DNA from: Candidatus Bathyarchaeota archaeon
GTDB taxonomy: Archaea > Thermoproteota > Bathyarchaeia > 40CM-2-53-6
DNA: 8,225 nt
NCBI GenBank assembly: GCA_005882955.1
Contig: VBBB01000084.1
Coordinates: 1 to 8,225, forward strand
Direction: 5' to 3'
Below are positions 1 to 5,860 of this stretch, piece after piece. The notes below the pieces were generated by a model. The model worked only from the letters and a program-made list of their open reading frames with translations, was not told the origin of the DNA and searched no databases. Positions within the stretch are counted from its first letter, which is position 1; each line of letters starts with the position of its first letter. Position numbers and translations under genes: made by a program.

Positions 1-693
1 CGTCCGAGTTCCGACGCGGCCTCTAACTTGAATGGTGCGGTCGCTCTTGCCGCCCGAGCCGATCTGGGAGCGGTGGGAGTAGCGATGCATGAGGACATGT
101 CTGATCGTTACATCGTCGCTCACAGAGGCACAAGGGTACGAAAGTGTCACACGAGCCGGCGAGACGCTTTCAAATCCATTGGCTCAACCCCTCTGGCAAG
201 ATACGACCTTCAGACGGGCCAGATCGAACGATTCGATGATGCACCAAGACGGGGAATGAGTCGCAAGCTTAGTGTCAAGCCGCACTTCGACCAGCACGCT
301 TACCTGTTGAAGTTCCATCCAGGCTTCAACCCCGAGATGATCACTTTGGCCGTTTCAGCTGGTGCGCGTGGTCTCATTCTTGAAGGCACGGGCCTTGGAC
401 ATGTTTCAAAGTACTGCTACGACGCTGTCAAGAAGGCGCTGAAACAAGATGTCCCGGTTTTCATGACTTCCCAGACCATCTGGGGCCGAGTGGACATGAA
501 CGTGTACGTCACAGGACGGGATCTCCTCAATATCGGTGTCACTCCCCTTGAGGACATGATCTCAGAAACTGCGCTCGTCAAACTCATGTGGGTCCTCGGC
601 CAGACGCGATCCCCCGAAAAGATTCGCGAACTCATGTTGCAGACTGTGGCAGGAGAGATTACGGAGAGGAGCCCAATAATGGAGGCCGCATAA
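1..693 (+). CDS. gatD: Glutamyl-tRNA(Gln) amidotransferase subunit D, 3' part (5' end outside window)
   Basis: GatD is the asparaginase-like subunit of the archaeal GatDE complex. It releases ammonia from glutamine (or asparagine), and GatE uses the ammonia to convert Glu-tRNA(Gln) to Gln-tRNA(Gln) in the cytoplasm. The frame is open from the first base, so the beginning lies outside the window. The visible part opens with RPSSDAASNL, the type I asparaginase signature after the active-site Thr-Asp pair. It then shows VRKCHTSRRDAFKSIG (about 133-180), whose Lys at 142-144 matches the family's catalytic lysine. The C-terminal asparaginase domain follows, with ILEGTGLGHV and the conserved TSQTIWGRVDMNVY stretch. 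The N-terminal domain and first catalytic threonine are not visible. The stop TAA at 691-693 is followed at once by the gatE start, as expected for a co-transcribed and probably translationally coupled pair. Identification is secure. Confidence 0.95.
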   Translation, partial: RPSSDAASNLNGAVALAARADLGAVGVAMHEDMSDRYIVAHRGTRVRKCHTSRRDAFKSIGSTPLARYDLQTGQIERFDDAPRRGMSRKLSVKPHFDQHAYLLKFHPGFNPEMITLAVSAGARGLILEGTGLGHVSKYCYDAVKKALKQDVPVFMTSQTIWGRVDMNVYVTGRDLLNIGVTPLEDMISETALVKLMWVLGQTRSPEKIRELMLQTVAGEITERSPIMEAA

Positions 694-1110
694 TTGCCAT
701 TCGACTACTCAGCCCTAGGACTCAGGGTCGGCCTTGAGGTCCACAGGCAACTAGACACGAGCCATAAGCTGTTCTGTGATTGTCCAACAATTCTATCGAC
801 AAAGCCACCGACTCTAACCATCGAACGTAGGCTTCGACCTACTCAGAGTGAACTCGGTCAGATAGACCCCACTGTGCTCTTCGAATTCCGTAAGGGACGG
901 ACGATCAGATACGAGGCAGATCCAGAGACGACAGATCTGGTCGAGTTGGACGAAGAGCCTCCGCACCGCCTCAACGAGGAGGCGATTGATATCGCCCTAA
1001 CAATTACTGCACTGTTCGACGCCCGTCCCATGGACGAGATTCACGTGATGCGAAAGGTCGTCATTGACGGGTCTAACACTACAGGATTCCCTCTCTCAAC
1101 GGAAAGCTAA
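694..1110 (+). CDS. gatE: Glutamyl-tRNA(Gln) amidotransferase subunit E, N-terminal fragment (gene broken near 1090)
   Basis: GatE is the GatB-related kinase/transamidase subunit that binds Glu-tRNA(Gln), activates the glutamate with ATP and amidates it. The start is TTG directly after the gatD stop; it gives MPFDYSALGLRVGLEVHRQL, matching the usual GatE beginning (GLEVHRQLDT at 13-22). Other family marks are FCDCPT with Cys28 and Cys30, RPTQSELG (48-55), DEEPPH (86-91) and MRKVVIDGSNTTGF (119-132). After Phe132 (codon 1087-1089) the reading turns into unrelated residues PLSTES and stops at 1108-1110. In this family GSNTTGF is normally followed by QRT and a hydrophobic stretch, and that segment is absent. 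The rest of the protein continues in another frame from about 1092. With the lost segment restored the gene would have about 635 codons, the normal GatE length. Either the assembly has lost bases or the gene is truly damaged in this genome. Confidence 0.9.
   Translation: MPFDYSALGLRVGLEVHRQLDTSHKLFCDCPTILSTKPPTLTIERRLRPTQSELGQIDPTVLFEFRKGRTIRYEADPETTDLVELDEEPPHRLNEEAIDIALTITALFDARPMDEIHVMRKVVIDGSNTTGFPLSTES
1087..1098 (+). other. gatE deletion/frameshift junction
   Basis: The GSNTTGF motif of GatE ends in frame 1 with TTC at 1087-1089. The continuing GatE sequence, SLNGKLNVDGKEI, is read in frame 3 from TCT at 1092-1094. Only two bases (1090-1091) lie between them, where family knowledge predicts about six codons for a QRT-containing segment. 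The simplest account is a deletion of about 16 bases, which is 1 modulo 3 and so gives the observed frame change. An in-frame TAA at 1074-1076 in frame 3 and the frame-1 stop at 1108-1110 confine the junction to 1077-1107. No slippery heptamer suggests programmed frameshifting, which in any case would not restore the lost residues. Confidence 0.8.
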
Positions 1111-2582
1111 ATGTCGATGGAAAGGAAATTCCAATTCAGCAAATAACGCTCGAAGAGGACTCAGGCCGGAAGACGGGGGAGAGCAAGAATTCAGTAACGT
1201 TCCGACTCGATCGTCTCGGAGTTCCTCTGATCGAAATCTCAACTGGCGCTGACATCAATAATCCTGAAGAAGCCGGCAAAGTGGCCTTCGAAATCGGGAA
1301 GATGCTCCGCGCTACAAGGAGTGTCAAGCGTGGTCTCGGGAGCATTAGACAAGATCTCAACGTATCCATCAAGAATGGTGCACTGATAGAAATCAAAGGC
1401 GTTCAGGAACTCGAACTCGTCGCCAAGGTCATAGAGCTGGAAGTGCAGCGTCAAACAATCCTGTTACAGATTCGAGATGAGCTCAGAACGCGAAGTCTCA
1501 AACCCACAGATTTCACGGACAGCTTCGTCGATCTGACGGAGCAACTCTCATCGTCCCAGTCGAAGATTATTCAGTCGGCCGTGAAAAACGGTGAAGCCGT
1601 CCTCGGCACCCGTCTCGCCGGTTTCAAAGGTCTACTCAAACGGGAACTAATGCCAGGGATCAGACTGGGAACTGAGTTAGCAAAGCGAGCAGTCTTTTGG
1701 GGACGAGTAGGAGGAATCTTCCATTCCGACGAACTTCCCGGCTATGGGATAACCGAAAGTGAAGTCGAAGCCATTTACAGAAGACTTGAATGCGGCCCCT
1801 CGGACTCATTCGTTCTGGTCGCCGATTCCAAGGAGAACGTCCTTGATGGATTGAAGGCGGTCGTCGAAAGAGCAAAGGAGGCGCTCACAGGAGTTCCCGA
1901 AGAGACCCGCACAGCTAATCCGGACGGGACGACCCAATACATGAGACCTAGGCCAGGCCCAGCCAGGATGTATCCTGAGACCGATGTCCCACCAGTACAG
2001 ATCAGCCCAGAAAGAATCAAGCGAATCGCTGACAACTTGCCCCGGATGCCTGAGGAAGTGGCGAAAGAGCTTGGGTCAAAATACGACGTCGGTCCAAAGC
2101 TTGCGAGTGAGCTAGTAAACTCGGACTACCTAGGAACGTTCGAGCATATTGTCACGAGTACCAAAGGAGTGTCACCCAGCTTCGTGGCGACAGTACTCAC
2201 AGGATCCCTACGCAATCTTGAAAGAGAGAAGATCCCGATTGAAAATGTAACCGACTCTCACCTAAGGGAGATCTTCAACCTAGTGGGGGAGGATAAGACG
2301 GCTAAGGAATCGGTTATCGATATCATCAAGTGGGTATCATCGAATCCCAACGCTCCTGCAAGAGATGCTCTCGGAAAGCTAAATCTCGAGATGCTAACGC
2401 AGGAACAACTAAGTGAAATCATTTCCAAAATTTTGGAATCTAATCGTTCCCTCGTCAACGAGAATAGGGCGAAGGCGTTGGGAAAGATGATGAACTTGGT
2501 CATGGCCGAAGTTCGGGGTCGAGCTAACCCGAAGCTTGTAACCGAACTCTTGCGGACACGATTGGAACAATTAAAAGGGTGA
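1092..2582 (+). CDS. gatE: Glutamyl-tRNA(Gln) amidotransferase subunit E, C-terminal fragment
   Basis: This is the remainder of GatE, in frame 3 relative to the N-terminal piece in frame 1. GatE-like sequence runs without a break from SLNGKLNVDG through TLEEDSGRK, FRLDRLGVPLIEISTGADI and KRGLGSIRQDLNVSI. The first usable start codon in this frame is GTG at 1281, but homology clearly extends upstream to about 1092, so 1281 is not the true start. Numbering from 1281, residues 1-80 finish the cradle (transamidase) domain with IKGVQELELV. Residues of roughly 85-200 are the AspRS-like (GAD) insertion that distinguishes GatE from bacterial GatB. MYPETDVPP (230-238) is the conserved GatB/GatE signature. 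About 250-433 is the helical and YqeY-like tail that contacts tRNA, ending with GRANPKLVTELLRTRLEQL. The stop TGA at 2580-2582 overlaps the start of the next gene. The piece has no internal stops and normal family motifs, so decay, if real, is recent. Confidence 0.9.
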   Translation, partial: SLNGKLNVDGKEIPIQQITLEEDSGRKTGESKNSVTFRLDRLGVPLIEISTGADINNPEEAGKVAFEIGKMLRATRSVKRGLGSIRQDLNVSIKNGALIEIKGVQELELVAKVIELEVQRQTILLQIRDELRTRSLKPTDFTDSFVDLTEQLSSSQSKIIQSAVKNGEAVLGTRLAGFKGLLKRELMPGIRLGTELAKRAVFWGRVGGIFHSDELPGYGITESEVEAIYRRLECGPSDSFVLVADSKENVLDGLKAVVERAKEALTGVPEETRTANPDGTTQYMRPRPGPARMYPETDVPPVQISPERIKRIADNLPRMPEEVAKELGSKYDVGPKLASELVNSDYLGTFEHIVTSTKGVSPSFVATVLTGSLRNLEREKIPIENVTDSHLREIFNLVGEDKTAKESVIDIIKWVSSNPNAPARDALGKLNLEMLTQEQLSEIISKILESNRSLVNENRAKALGKMMNLVMAEVRGRANPKLVTELLRTRLEQLKG

Positions 2583-3064
2583 CATCCTCGGTTCGCGAAA
2601 GTCCAGAAAAATCATCGATCGTCGAAATGGACGAACTTGATCGGAAGATCCTCCAAGCATACTTGATGGATGCTCGACTGTCCTACAGAGAACTGGCCCA
2701 CAAGCTGGGAGTGTCAACGACCACGATTCAGTCTCGAACCAGCAAGTTGGAAAAATCTGGCATCATTCAGGGGTACTCAGCGATCTTTGATCATGAGAAG
2801 GTAGGGTTTCAATTGACCGCGCTCACCGAGGTGTCAGTGGCAAAGGGCAAGCTGTTGGAGCTTGAGAAAGAGGTCGCTAAAATGCCGCAGGTGTTGGCTG
2901 TTTACGATGTGACGGGTCTAACCGATGCGATGGTGATCGCGAAGTTCAAGAGCCGTGAAGAACTCAGCAAATTCACGAAAGCGTTGTTGGCGATGCCTTT
3001 CGTAGAACGAACGAATACCCACATAGTGTTGACTACGGTGAAAGAGGATTTCAGACTGCTTTAG
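2579..3064 (+). CDS. Lrp/AsnC-family transcriptional regulator
   Basis: This is a feast/famine regulator: a DNA-binding protein that usually assembles as dimers to octamers and often responds to amino acids. An N-terminal winged helix-turn-helix is visible (about residues 18-65: ELDRKILQAYL, LSYRELAHKLGVSTTTIQSR, LEKSGIIQGYSAIFD). The RAM ligand-binding domain follows (about 78-155: LTEVSVAKG, VLAVYDVTGLTDAMVIAKF, TNTHIVLTTVKED). The full length of 161 residues is normal for one HTH plus one RAM domain. Two starts are possible. GTG at 2579 overlaps the gatE stop as GTGA, suggesting translational coupling. ATG at 2627 gives MDELDRKIL, which is nearer to the usual family N-terminus (145 aa). 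I prefer GTG for its context but cannot decide. The target genes are unknown. Its position after gatDE and beside asd makes amino-acid metabolism a reasonable guess. The next gene converges from the other strand, leaving only 21 bases between the stops. Confidence 0.92.
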   Translation: MTSSVRESPEKSSIVEMDELDRKILQAYLMDARLSYRELAHKLGVSTTTIQSRTSKLEKSGIIQGYSAIFDHEKVGFQLTALTEVSVAKGKLLELEKEVAKMPQVLAVYDVTGLTDAMVIAKFKSREELSKFTKALLAMPFVERTNTHIVLTTVKEDFRLL

Positions 3065-3085
3065 AATTGTGGACGCGGGACACTT

Positions 3086-4138
3086 TCACTGTATGTACTT
3101 CTGAGCCATCAAGAGTTCTGCATTTAGGATCGAGCATCCAGCTCCTCCGCGGACGAGGTTGTGTCCCAATAAGATGTACTTTATTCCCTTAAGGGCAGAA
3201 TCGCTTCGCAATCTTCCAACACTCACAGTCATGCCGTTGCCCTCATCCACGTCAAGTCTTGTCTGAGGGCGGTCCTCCTCTTTCCGAACGATCAAAGGAT
3301 GAGGTGGCGCGCTGGGCAGTTTCAACTTCTGTGGTATTGATTGGAACTCTGACATCGACTTCGCGGCTTCTTCTGGAGAAGCAGGAGCTCTTGTCTTAGC
3401 GAAGACAGCTTCCATATGCCCGTGGATCGTTGGCACTCTTTGACAACTGGCAGATACCGTTATCGTTGCTGGTTTGGTCGCGGTGCCAAGAATCTTGTTG
3501 GTCTCTCGTTCTATCTTCTCCTCCTCGTTTCGGATGAACGGGATGACGTTCTCGAGAATATCCAGGGATGCTACTCCTGGATATCCCGCCCCGGAGATTG
3601 CTTGCATGGTCGAGACGATGACTGTTTCGAGACCGAAACGGTCGTAGAGCGGCTTCAAAGAAAGGCTGAGAATGGCTGTTGTGCAGTTTGGGTTAGCCAC
3701 TATGAATCCGTCCCATTTCGTCCGACGCTTCTGAGCCTCTACAAGCGAGGCGTGCTCAGCGTTTACCTCGGGATTGAGCAGTGGGACATCATGGTCCATC
3801 CTGTGCGATGATGCGTTCGAAAAGACTGGAAATCCTGCCTTAGCGAAGTCTTCCTCAATAGGTCCCGCCACTTCCGTTGGAAGTGCGGAGAAGACGATAT
3901 CGGGGTCATCTAACGCGCGAGGGGTTGCCTCAACCACTTGTAAGTCTCCCAAATCGTCAAGGACACGTCTCTGGATCTGCCCGCCTACTGCAGCAGCATA
4001 GGTTTTTCCGACACTCCTGTCGCTGGCCGCAACTGCAGATACCTCTAGCCATGGATGGTTAGCTAGGAGCTGTACGAACTTCTGACCCATCATCCCCGTA
4101 GCCCCGAGGACTACGACTTTCTTCTTCGCTGGCACCAT
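3086..4138 (-). CDS. asd: Aspartate-semialdehyde dehydrogenase
   Basis: Asd reduces L-aspartyl-4-phosphate with NADPH to aspartate semialdehyde, the branch point to threonine, methionine and lysine/diaminopimelate, in the cytoplasm. The 350-residue protein is of the archaeal/fungal type and complete. Visible marks are the Rossmann NADP-binding loop GATGMMGQKFVQLL (12-25), FSALPTEVAGPIE (83-95), SNASSHRMDHDVPLLNPEVN (107-126), and the active-site Cys152 in ANPNCTT. MQAISGAGYPG (178-188) follows, then the substrate-binding Arg234 and probable catalytic His241 in CQRVPTIHGHMEAVF, and the C-terminal SVGRLR and HNLVRGGAGCSILNAELL. The ATG at 4136-4138 lies about 8 bases after a GAGGG-like ribosome-binding stretch on the minus strand and fits the family N-terminus. 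Related Sulfolobales proteins act as malonyl-CoA reductase; nothing near here suggests that role. The gene converges with the regulator at 2579-3064 and is divergent from the small gene at 4319. Confidence 0.95.
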   Translation of the reverse strand: MVPAKKKVVVLGATGMMGQKFVQLLANHPWLEVSAVAASDRSVGKTYAAAVGGQIQRRVLDDLGDLQVVEATPRALDDPDIVFSALPTEVAGPIEEDFAKAGFPVFSNASSHRMDHDVPLLNPEVNAEHASLVEAQKRRTKWDGFIVANPNCTTAILSLSLKPLYDRFGLETVIVSTMQAISGAGYPGVASLDILENVIPFIRNEEEKIERETNKILGTATKPATITVSASCQRVPTIHGHMEAVFAKTRAPASPEEAAKSMSEFQSIPQKLKLPSAPPHPLIVRKEEDRPQTRLDVDEGNGMTVSVGRLRSDSALKGIKYILLGHNLVRGGAGCSILNAELLMAQKYIQ

Positions 4139-4318
4139 GTCTTCCCTCTGTAGGACTCGTTCTCTTAGTCTCTAACTCATCTAGATAGCTGAGAGCCACT
4201 TAACTTGGTACCTCCTGTCCCGAATATGTCAGTATCGTTTACGAAACCGGCATTAGAGGGTCCAGGATTCGGCTTAGACCTTTATAGGCTGGGAACGATC
4301 ATTTAGCAACGATATTGT
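4139..4318. promoter_or_regulatory. Divergent intergenic region between asd and the small gene
   Basis: This 180-base gap lies between two divergent starts and must hold the promoters of both genes. The plus-side TATA box is clear and listed separately. For asd on the minus strand there are several AT-rich candidates (around 4222-4228, 4199-4206 and 4181-4186), none decisive. A short inverted repeat, GTTT-ACG-AAAC, at 4237-4247 lies between the two promoter zones and could be an operator, although 4-base arms are weak evidence. No RNA gene is recognisable here. Confidence 0.5.
4281..4286 (+). promoter_or_regulatory. Archaeal TATA box for the small gene at 4319
   Basis: TTTATA stands out in a mixed-composition context 33 bases before an ATG. 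Archaeal transcription typically begins about 25-27 bases downstream of the box centre, which would place it near 4310. The message would then have a leader of fewer than ten bases, a near-leaderless arrangement common in archaea. The absence of a Shine-Dalgarno-like stretch before the ATG agrees with this. The spacing also supports the small reading frame as a real gene. Confidence 0.55.
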
Positions 4319-4498
4319 ATGCCTCAACGATCAGAAGAACTGACCCAGTCCTCGTTGGCGGAAATTTTGGGAAAGATGTCTGAGAAGGGCTATGCCCTAA
4401 ACTTCGACGTTACCCTAGAGCTCGCAACTCCCACTTTGAAGGTTGGGACGGTGAGAGTTCACGGAAAACTCGAGTCTGCAGCCCTCAAGAAGAAATAA
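4319..4498 (+). CDS. Small conserved-looking protein, 59 aa, function unknown
   Basis: An ATG-to-TAA frame encodes 59 residues beginning MPQRSEELTQ and ending ESAALKKK. I do not recognise the family. An amphipathic helix is likely at about 5-22 (EELTQSSLAEILGKMSEKG). It is followed by alternating hydrophobic/polar sequence suggesting two or three beta strands (about 24-36 LNFDVTLEL, 39-50 LKVGTVRVHG) and a lysine-rich end. There is no signal peptide, membrane segment or cysteine pair, so a small soluble alpha/beta protein is likely. Support for a real gene comes from the well-placed TATA box at 4281-4286, the protein-like composition, and the gap of about 470 bases that would otherwise separate asd from the next plus-strand gene. 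It is short enough to be missed by automatic callers with a 60-residue cutoff. The membrane protein 107 bases downstream may or may not share its transcript. Confidence 0.65.
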   Translation: MPQRSEELTQSSLAEILGKMSEKGYALNFDVTLELATPTLKVGTVRVHGKLESAALKKK

Positions 4499-4605
4499 GT
4501 TGATTCAACTCGCCCGATTTACTGACTGAAACTCTCACGTTAGCTTAGGATTGCTCCTACTGCCAGGCATCAAATCCCAAATACCCGCGAGTCCACATCA
4601 ATCTC
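4499..4605. other. Gap between small gene and membrane protein
   Basis: Directly after the small gene's stop lies a short inverted repeat, GTTGA-T-TCAAC (4499-4509). It is too short to be a convincing terminator and has no T-tract. The AT-rich stretch CCCAAATACC near 4576-4585 sits about 25 bases before the ATG at 4606 and could be a weak TATA element for a leaderless message. Nothing else is recognisable. Confidence 0.25.
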
Positions 4606-5235
4606 ATGAGCCAACAATGGATGGGGGGCGCCAAAATTCCTGGTGTGAGAGGGCCATCGACAAGCCGCTACGTAGCCCTAGTCGCGGCTCTTACAGCTCT
4701 CTTTACCGCCTATGGATACGTTTCAAGCGTTGAGTTGCGACCCCTAACTCATTCGGTCGATCTTTTCTTCCTACTCCCAGCTTTCTTCGCTATCCTCGTT
4801 TCCCTGACTGGTAAGAAATGGGGTGGAACCATTCTCGCCACAATTATTGGACTGATCTTCCTTGGCACCCCAAGTGCCGGCAGCAATTTTTCACCTCACA
4901 TTACTGCCTCGGTAATTGTGAACGGTCTAGTCTTCGACCTCTACCTGCAGCGTTCCGGTGGCAGCCTTCTAGACCCATCGAGAAAACATCTCGTAGTAGC
5001 TGGCACGCTAGGAAACCTTGCGATGGCTCCCACAGGTTTGCTGATTCTCCAGGCGGTCTTTGAAATATCTGTCTTGGGGCCTTCACCTACAGCAACATGG
5101 GCGATTGCATTGGTCGGTGACACTCTAGTCGGTGCAGCGGGCGCATTCTTCGGGACATTAGTCGTCGAGAGAGTAAAGGGCCTGCAAGCAAGACGGGTCC
5201 TCGAAGCAGAGTCCGCCGTAAGAGTTAGAGTCTAA
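4606..5235 (+). CDS. Six-helix integral membrane protein, ECF-transporter S-component-like
   Basis: The 209-residue protein has about six hydrophobic segments, at roughly 20-40, 50-68, 73-90, 97-115, 128-152 and 163-189. A short N-terminal region lies before the first helix and a charged tail after the last (about 190-209). Its length, helix number and pattern resemble the substrate-binding S components of energy-coupling-factor vitamin transporters: first helix with ALVAALTALFTAYGY, then a conserved-looking FFLLPAFFAILVSLTGKKWGG loop and FLGTPS. These are broadly similar to YkoE/thiamine-type proteins. That is a family-level impression, not a proven match, and no substrate can be named. The ATPase (EcfA) and transmembrane (EcfT) partners are not in the window; S components are often encoded alone and share a module elsewhere. 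The ATG at 4606 is the first plausible start, with a second ATG at 4621. A 72-base gap separates it from the next membrane protein. Confidence 0.7.
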   Translation: MSQQWMGGAKIPGVRGPSTSRYVALVAALTALFTAYGYVSSVELRPLTHSVDLFFLLPAFFAILVSLTGKKWGGTILATIIGLIFLGTPSAGSNFSPHITASVIVNGLVFDLYLQRSGGSLLDPSRKHLVVAGTLGNLAMAPTGLLILQAVFEISVLGPSPTATWAIALVGDTLVGAAGAFFGTLVVERVKGLQARRVLEAESAVRVRV

Positions 5236-5257
5236 ACATAGAGGACGGCTGAACTCC

Positions 5258-5278
5258 GCTCAGGTCAGAAACCTAAGC
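5258..5278 (+). other. Small hairpin after the S-component-like gene
   Basis: GCT-C-AGGT and ACCT-A-AGC can pair around the loop CAGAA with one C/A mismatch, 23 bases after the stop of the membrane-protein gene and 30 bases before the next ATG. There is no strong T-tract downstream, so a terminator role is doubtful. It might be a leader structure of the downstream gene or chance. Confidence 0.2.
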
Positions 5279-5307
5279 TCTCCCAGTACGGGTAACGATC
5301 CATCAAT

Positions 5308-5790
5308 ATGAGTGCATTGTACAGATTTGATCTCGGCCGAATTAGCTCCATGCCGAATAGCGATACCATGAATGACACTGATTATCGTAAGACCCGAAGA
5401 AACGCTAAGCTAGTCGGGACCGTGTTTTTGGGAATCATCGTCATTATATCAGCTTGGTTCGCTGTCGCATACTTTCATGTCGCATATCTCCAACGATACA
5501 TTATTGACAGCATAAACCCCAACGGCTCTATTCTCCGCGTTATGCTCATGGCAACACTCGGGGGATTCATTCTGTCAGTTCCGATCCTGAGAAGCCTCTC
5601 ACGGAGGGAGAAAACTTCACAAGTCAAGGTACAACCAGTACCAGAATTCCGCAGCCCAAGAGTTCATCCGCTTTTCATGACGTCGAGGCCGGCAAGGGAT
5701 ACGAATTTTGTCGTTAGGAAAACAAAGAATCGGGGAAGAATCTCGAGAAACCGCGCTGGGGAGCGACTTCCACCTAGCGATCAGACGTAG
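5308..5790 (+). CDS. Hypothetical two-helix membrane protein with basic C-terminal tail
   Basis: I do not recognise this 160-residue protein. It has a polar N-terminus of about 34 residues and a first membrane helix at about 35-57 (LVGTVFLGIIVIISAWFAVAY). A short loop with YLQRYIIDSINPNGS follows, then a second helix at about 76-95 (VMLMATLGGFILSVPIL). The tail of about 65 residues is rich in Arg and Lys (RSLSRREK, RKTKNRGRISRNRAGER). The positive-inside rule puts both ends in the cytoplasm with a short external loop. The basic tail could bind nucleic acid, acidic lipid or a partner, but nothing shows which. In-frame ATGs at 5350 and 5368 are alternative starts; 5368 would remove the first 20 residues and keep both helices. 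It lies between the S-component-like protein and glmS with gaps of about 70 bases on each side, so an operon is possible but not shown. Confidence 0.6.
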   Translation: MSALYRFDLGRISSMPNSDTMNDTDYRKTRRNAKLVGTVFLGIIVIISAWFAVAYFHVAYLQRYIIDSINPNGSILRVMLMATLGGFILSVPILRSLSRREKTSQVKVQPVPEFRSPRVHPLFMTSRPARDTNFVVRKTKNRGRISRNRAGERLPPSDQT

Positions 5791-5801
5791 GACGTGCAGT
5801 A

Positions 5802-5810
5802 ATTCTTAAT
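5802..5810 (+). promoter_or_regulatory. Possible TATA-like element upstream of glmS
   Basis: ATTCTTAAT is the most AT-rich stretch in the 70 bases before glmS. Transcription from it would begin near 5833, giving a leader of about 28 bases. A purine run, GGAAGAG at 5844-5850, lies about 10 bases before the TTG start and could help ribosome binding. The element departs from the consensus and the call is tentative. The gap is too short and lacks the core expected for a bacterial glmS ribozyme. Confidence 0.35.
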
Positions 5811-5860
5811 GCCCTGCGCTTGCCCATCATAGCAAAGTCTACTGGAAGAGTGTTTGGCGT

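Noticed and set aside
1077..1110. Programmed ribosomal frameshift in gatE
   Set aside because: There is no slippery heptamer or obvious downstream pseudoknot, and a frameshift would not restore the conserved segment that is missing from the DNA.
3416..3811. Plus-strand open frame of 131 codons opposite asd
   Set aside because: It lies wholly antisense to a well-supported asd, shows no family features, and its residue composition is that of a shadow frame.
5791..5860. glmS ribozyme or riboswitch in the glmS leader
   Set aside because: Only 70 bases are available, the conserved ribozyme core is not seen, and this element is a bacterial feature.
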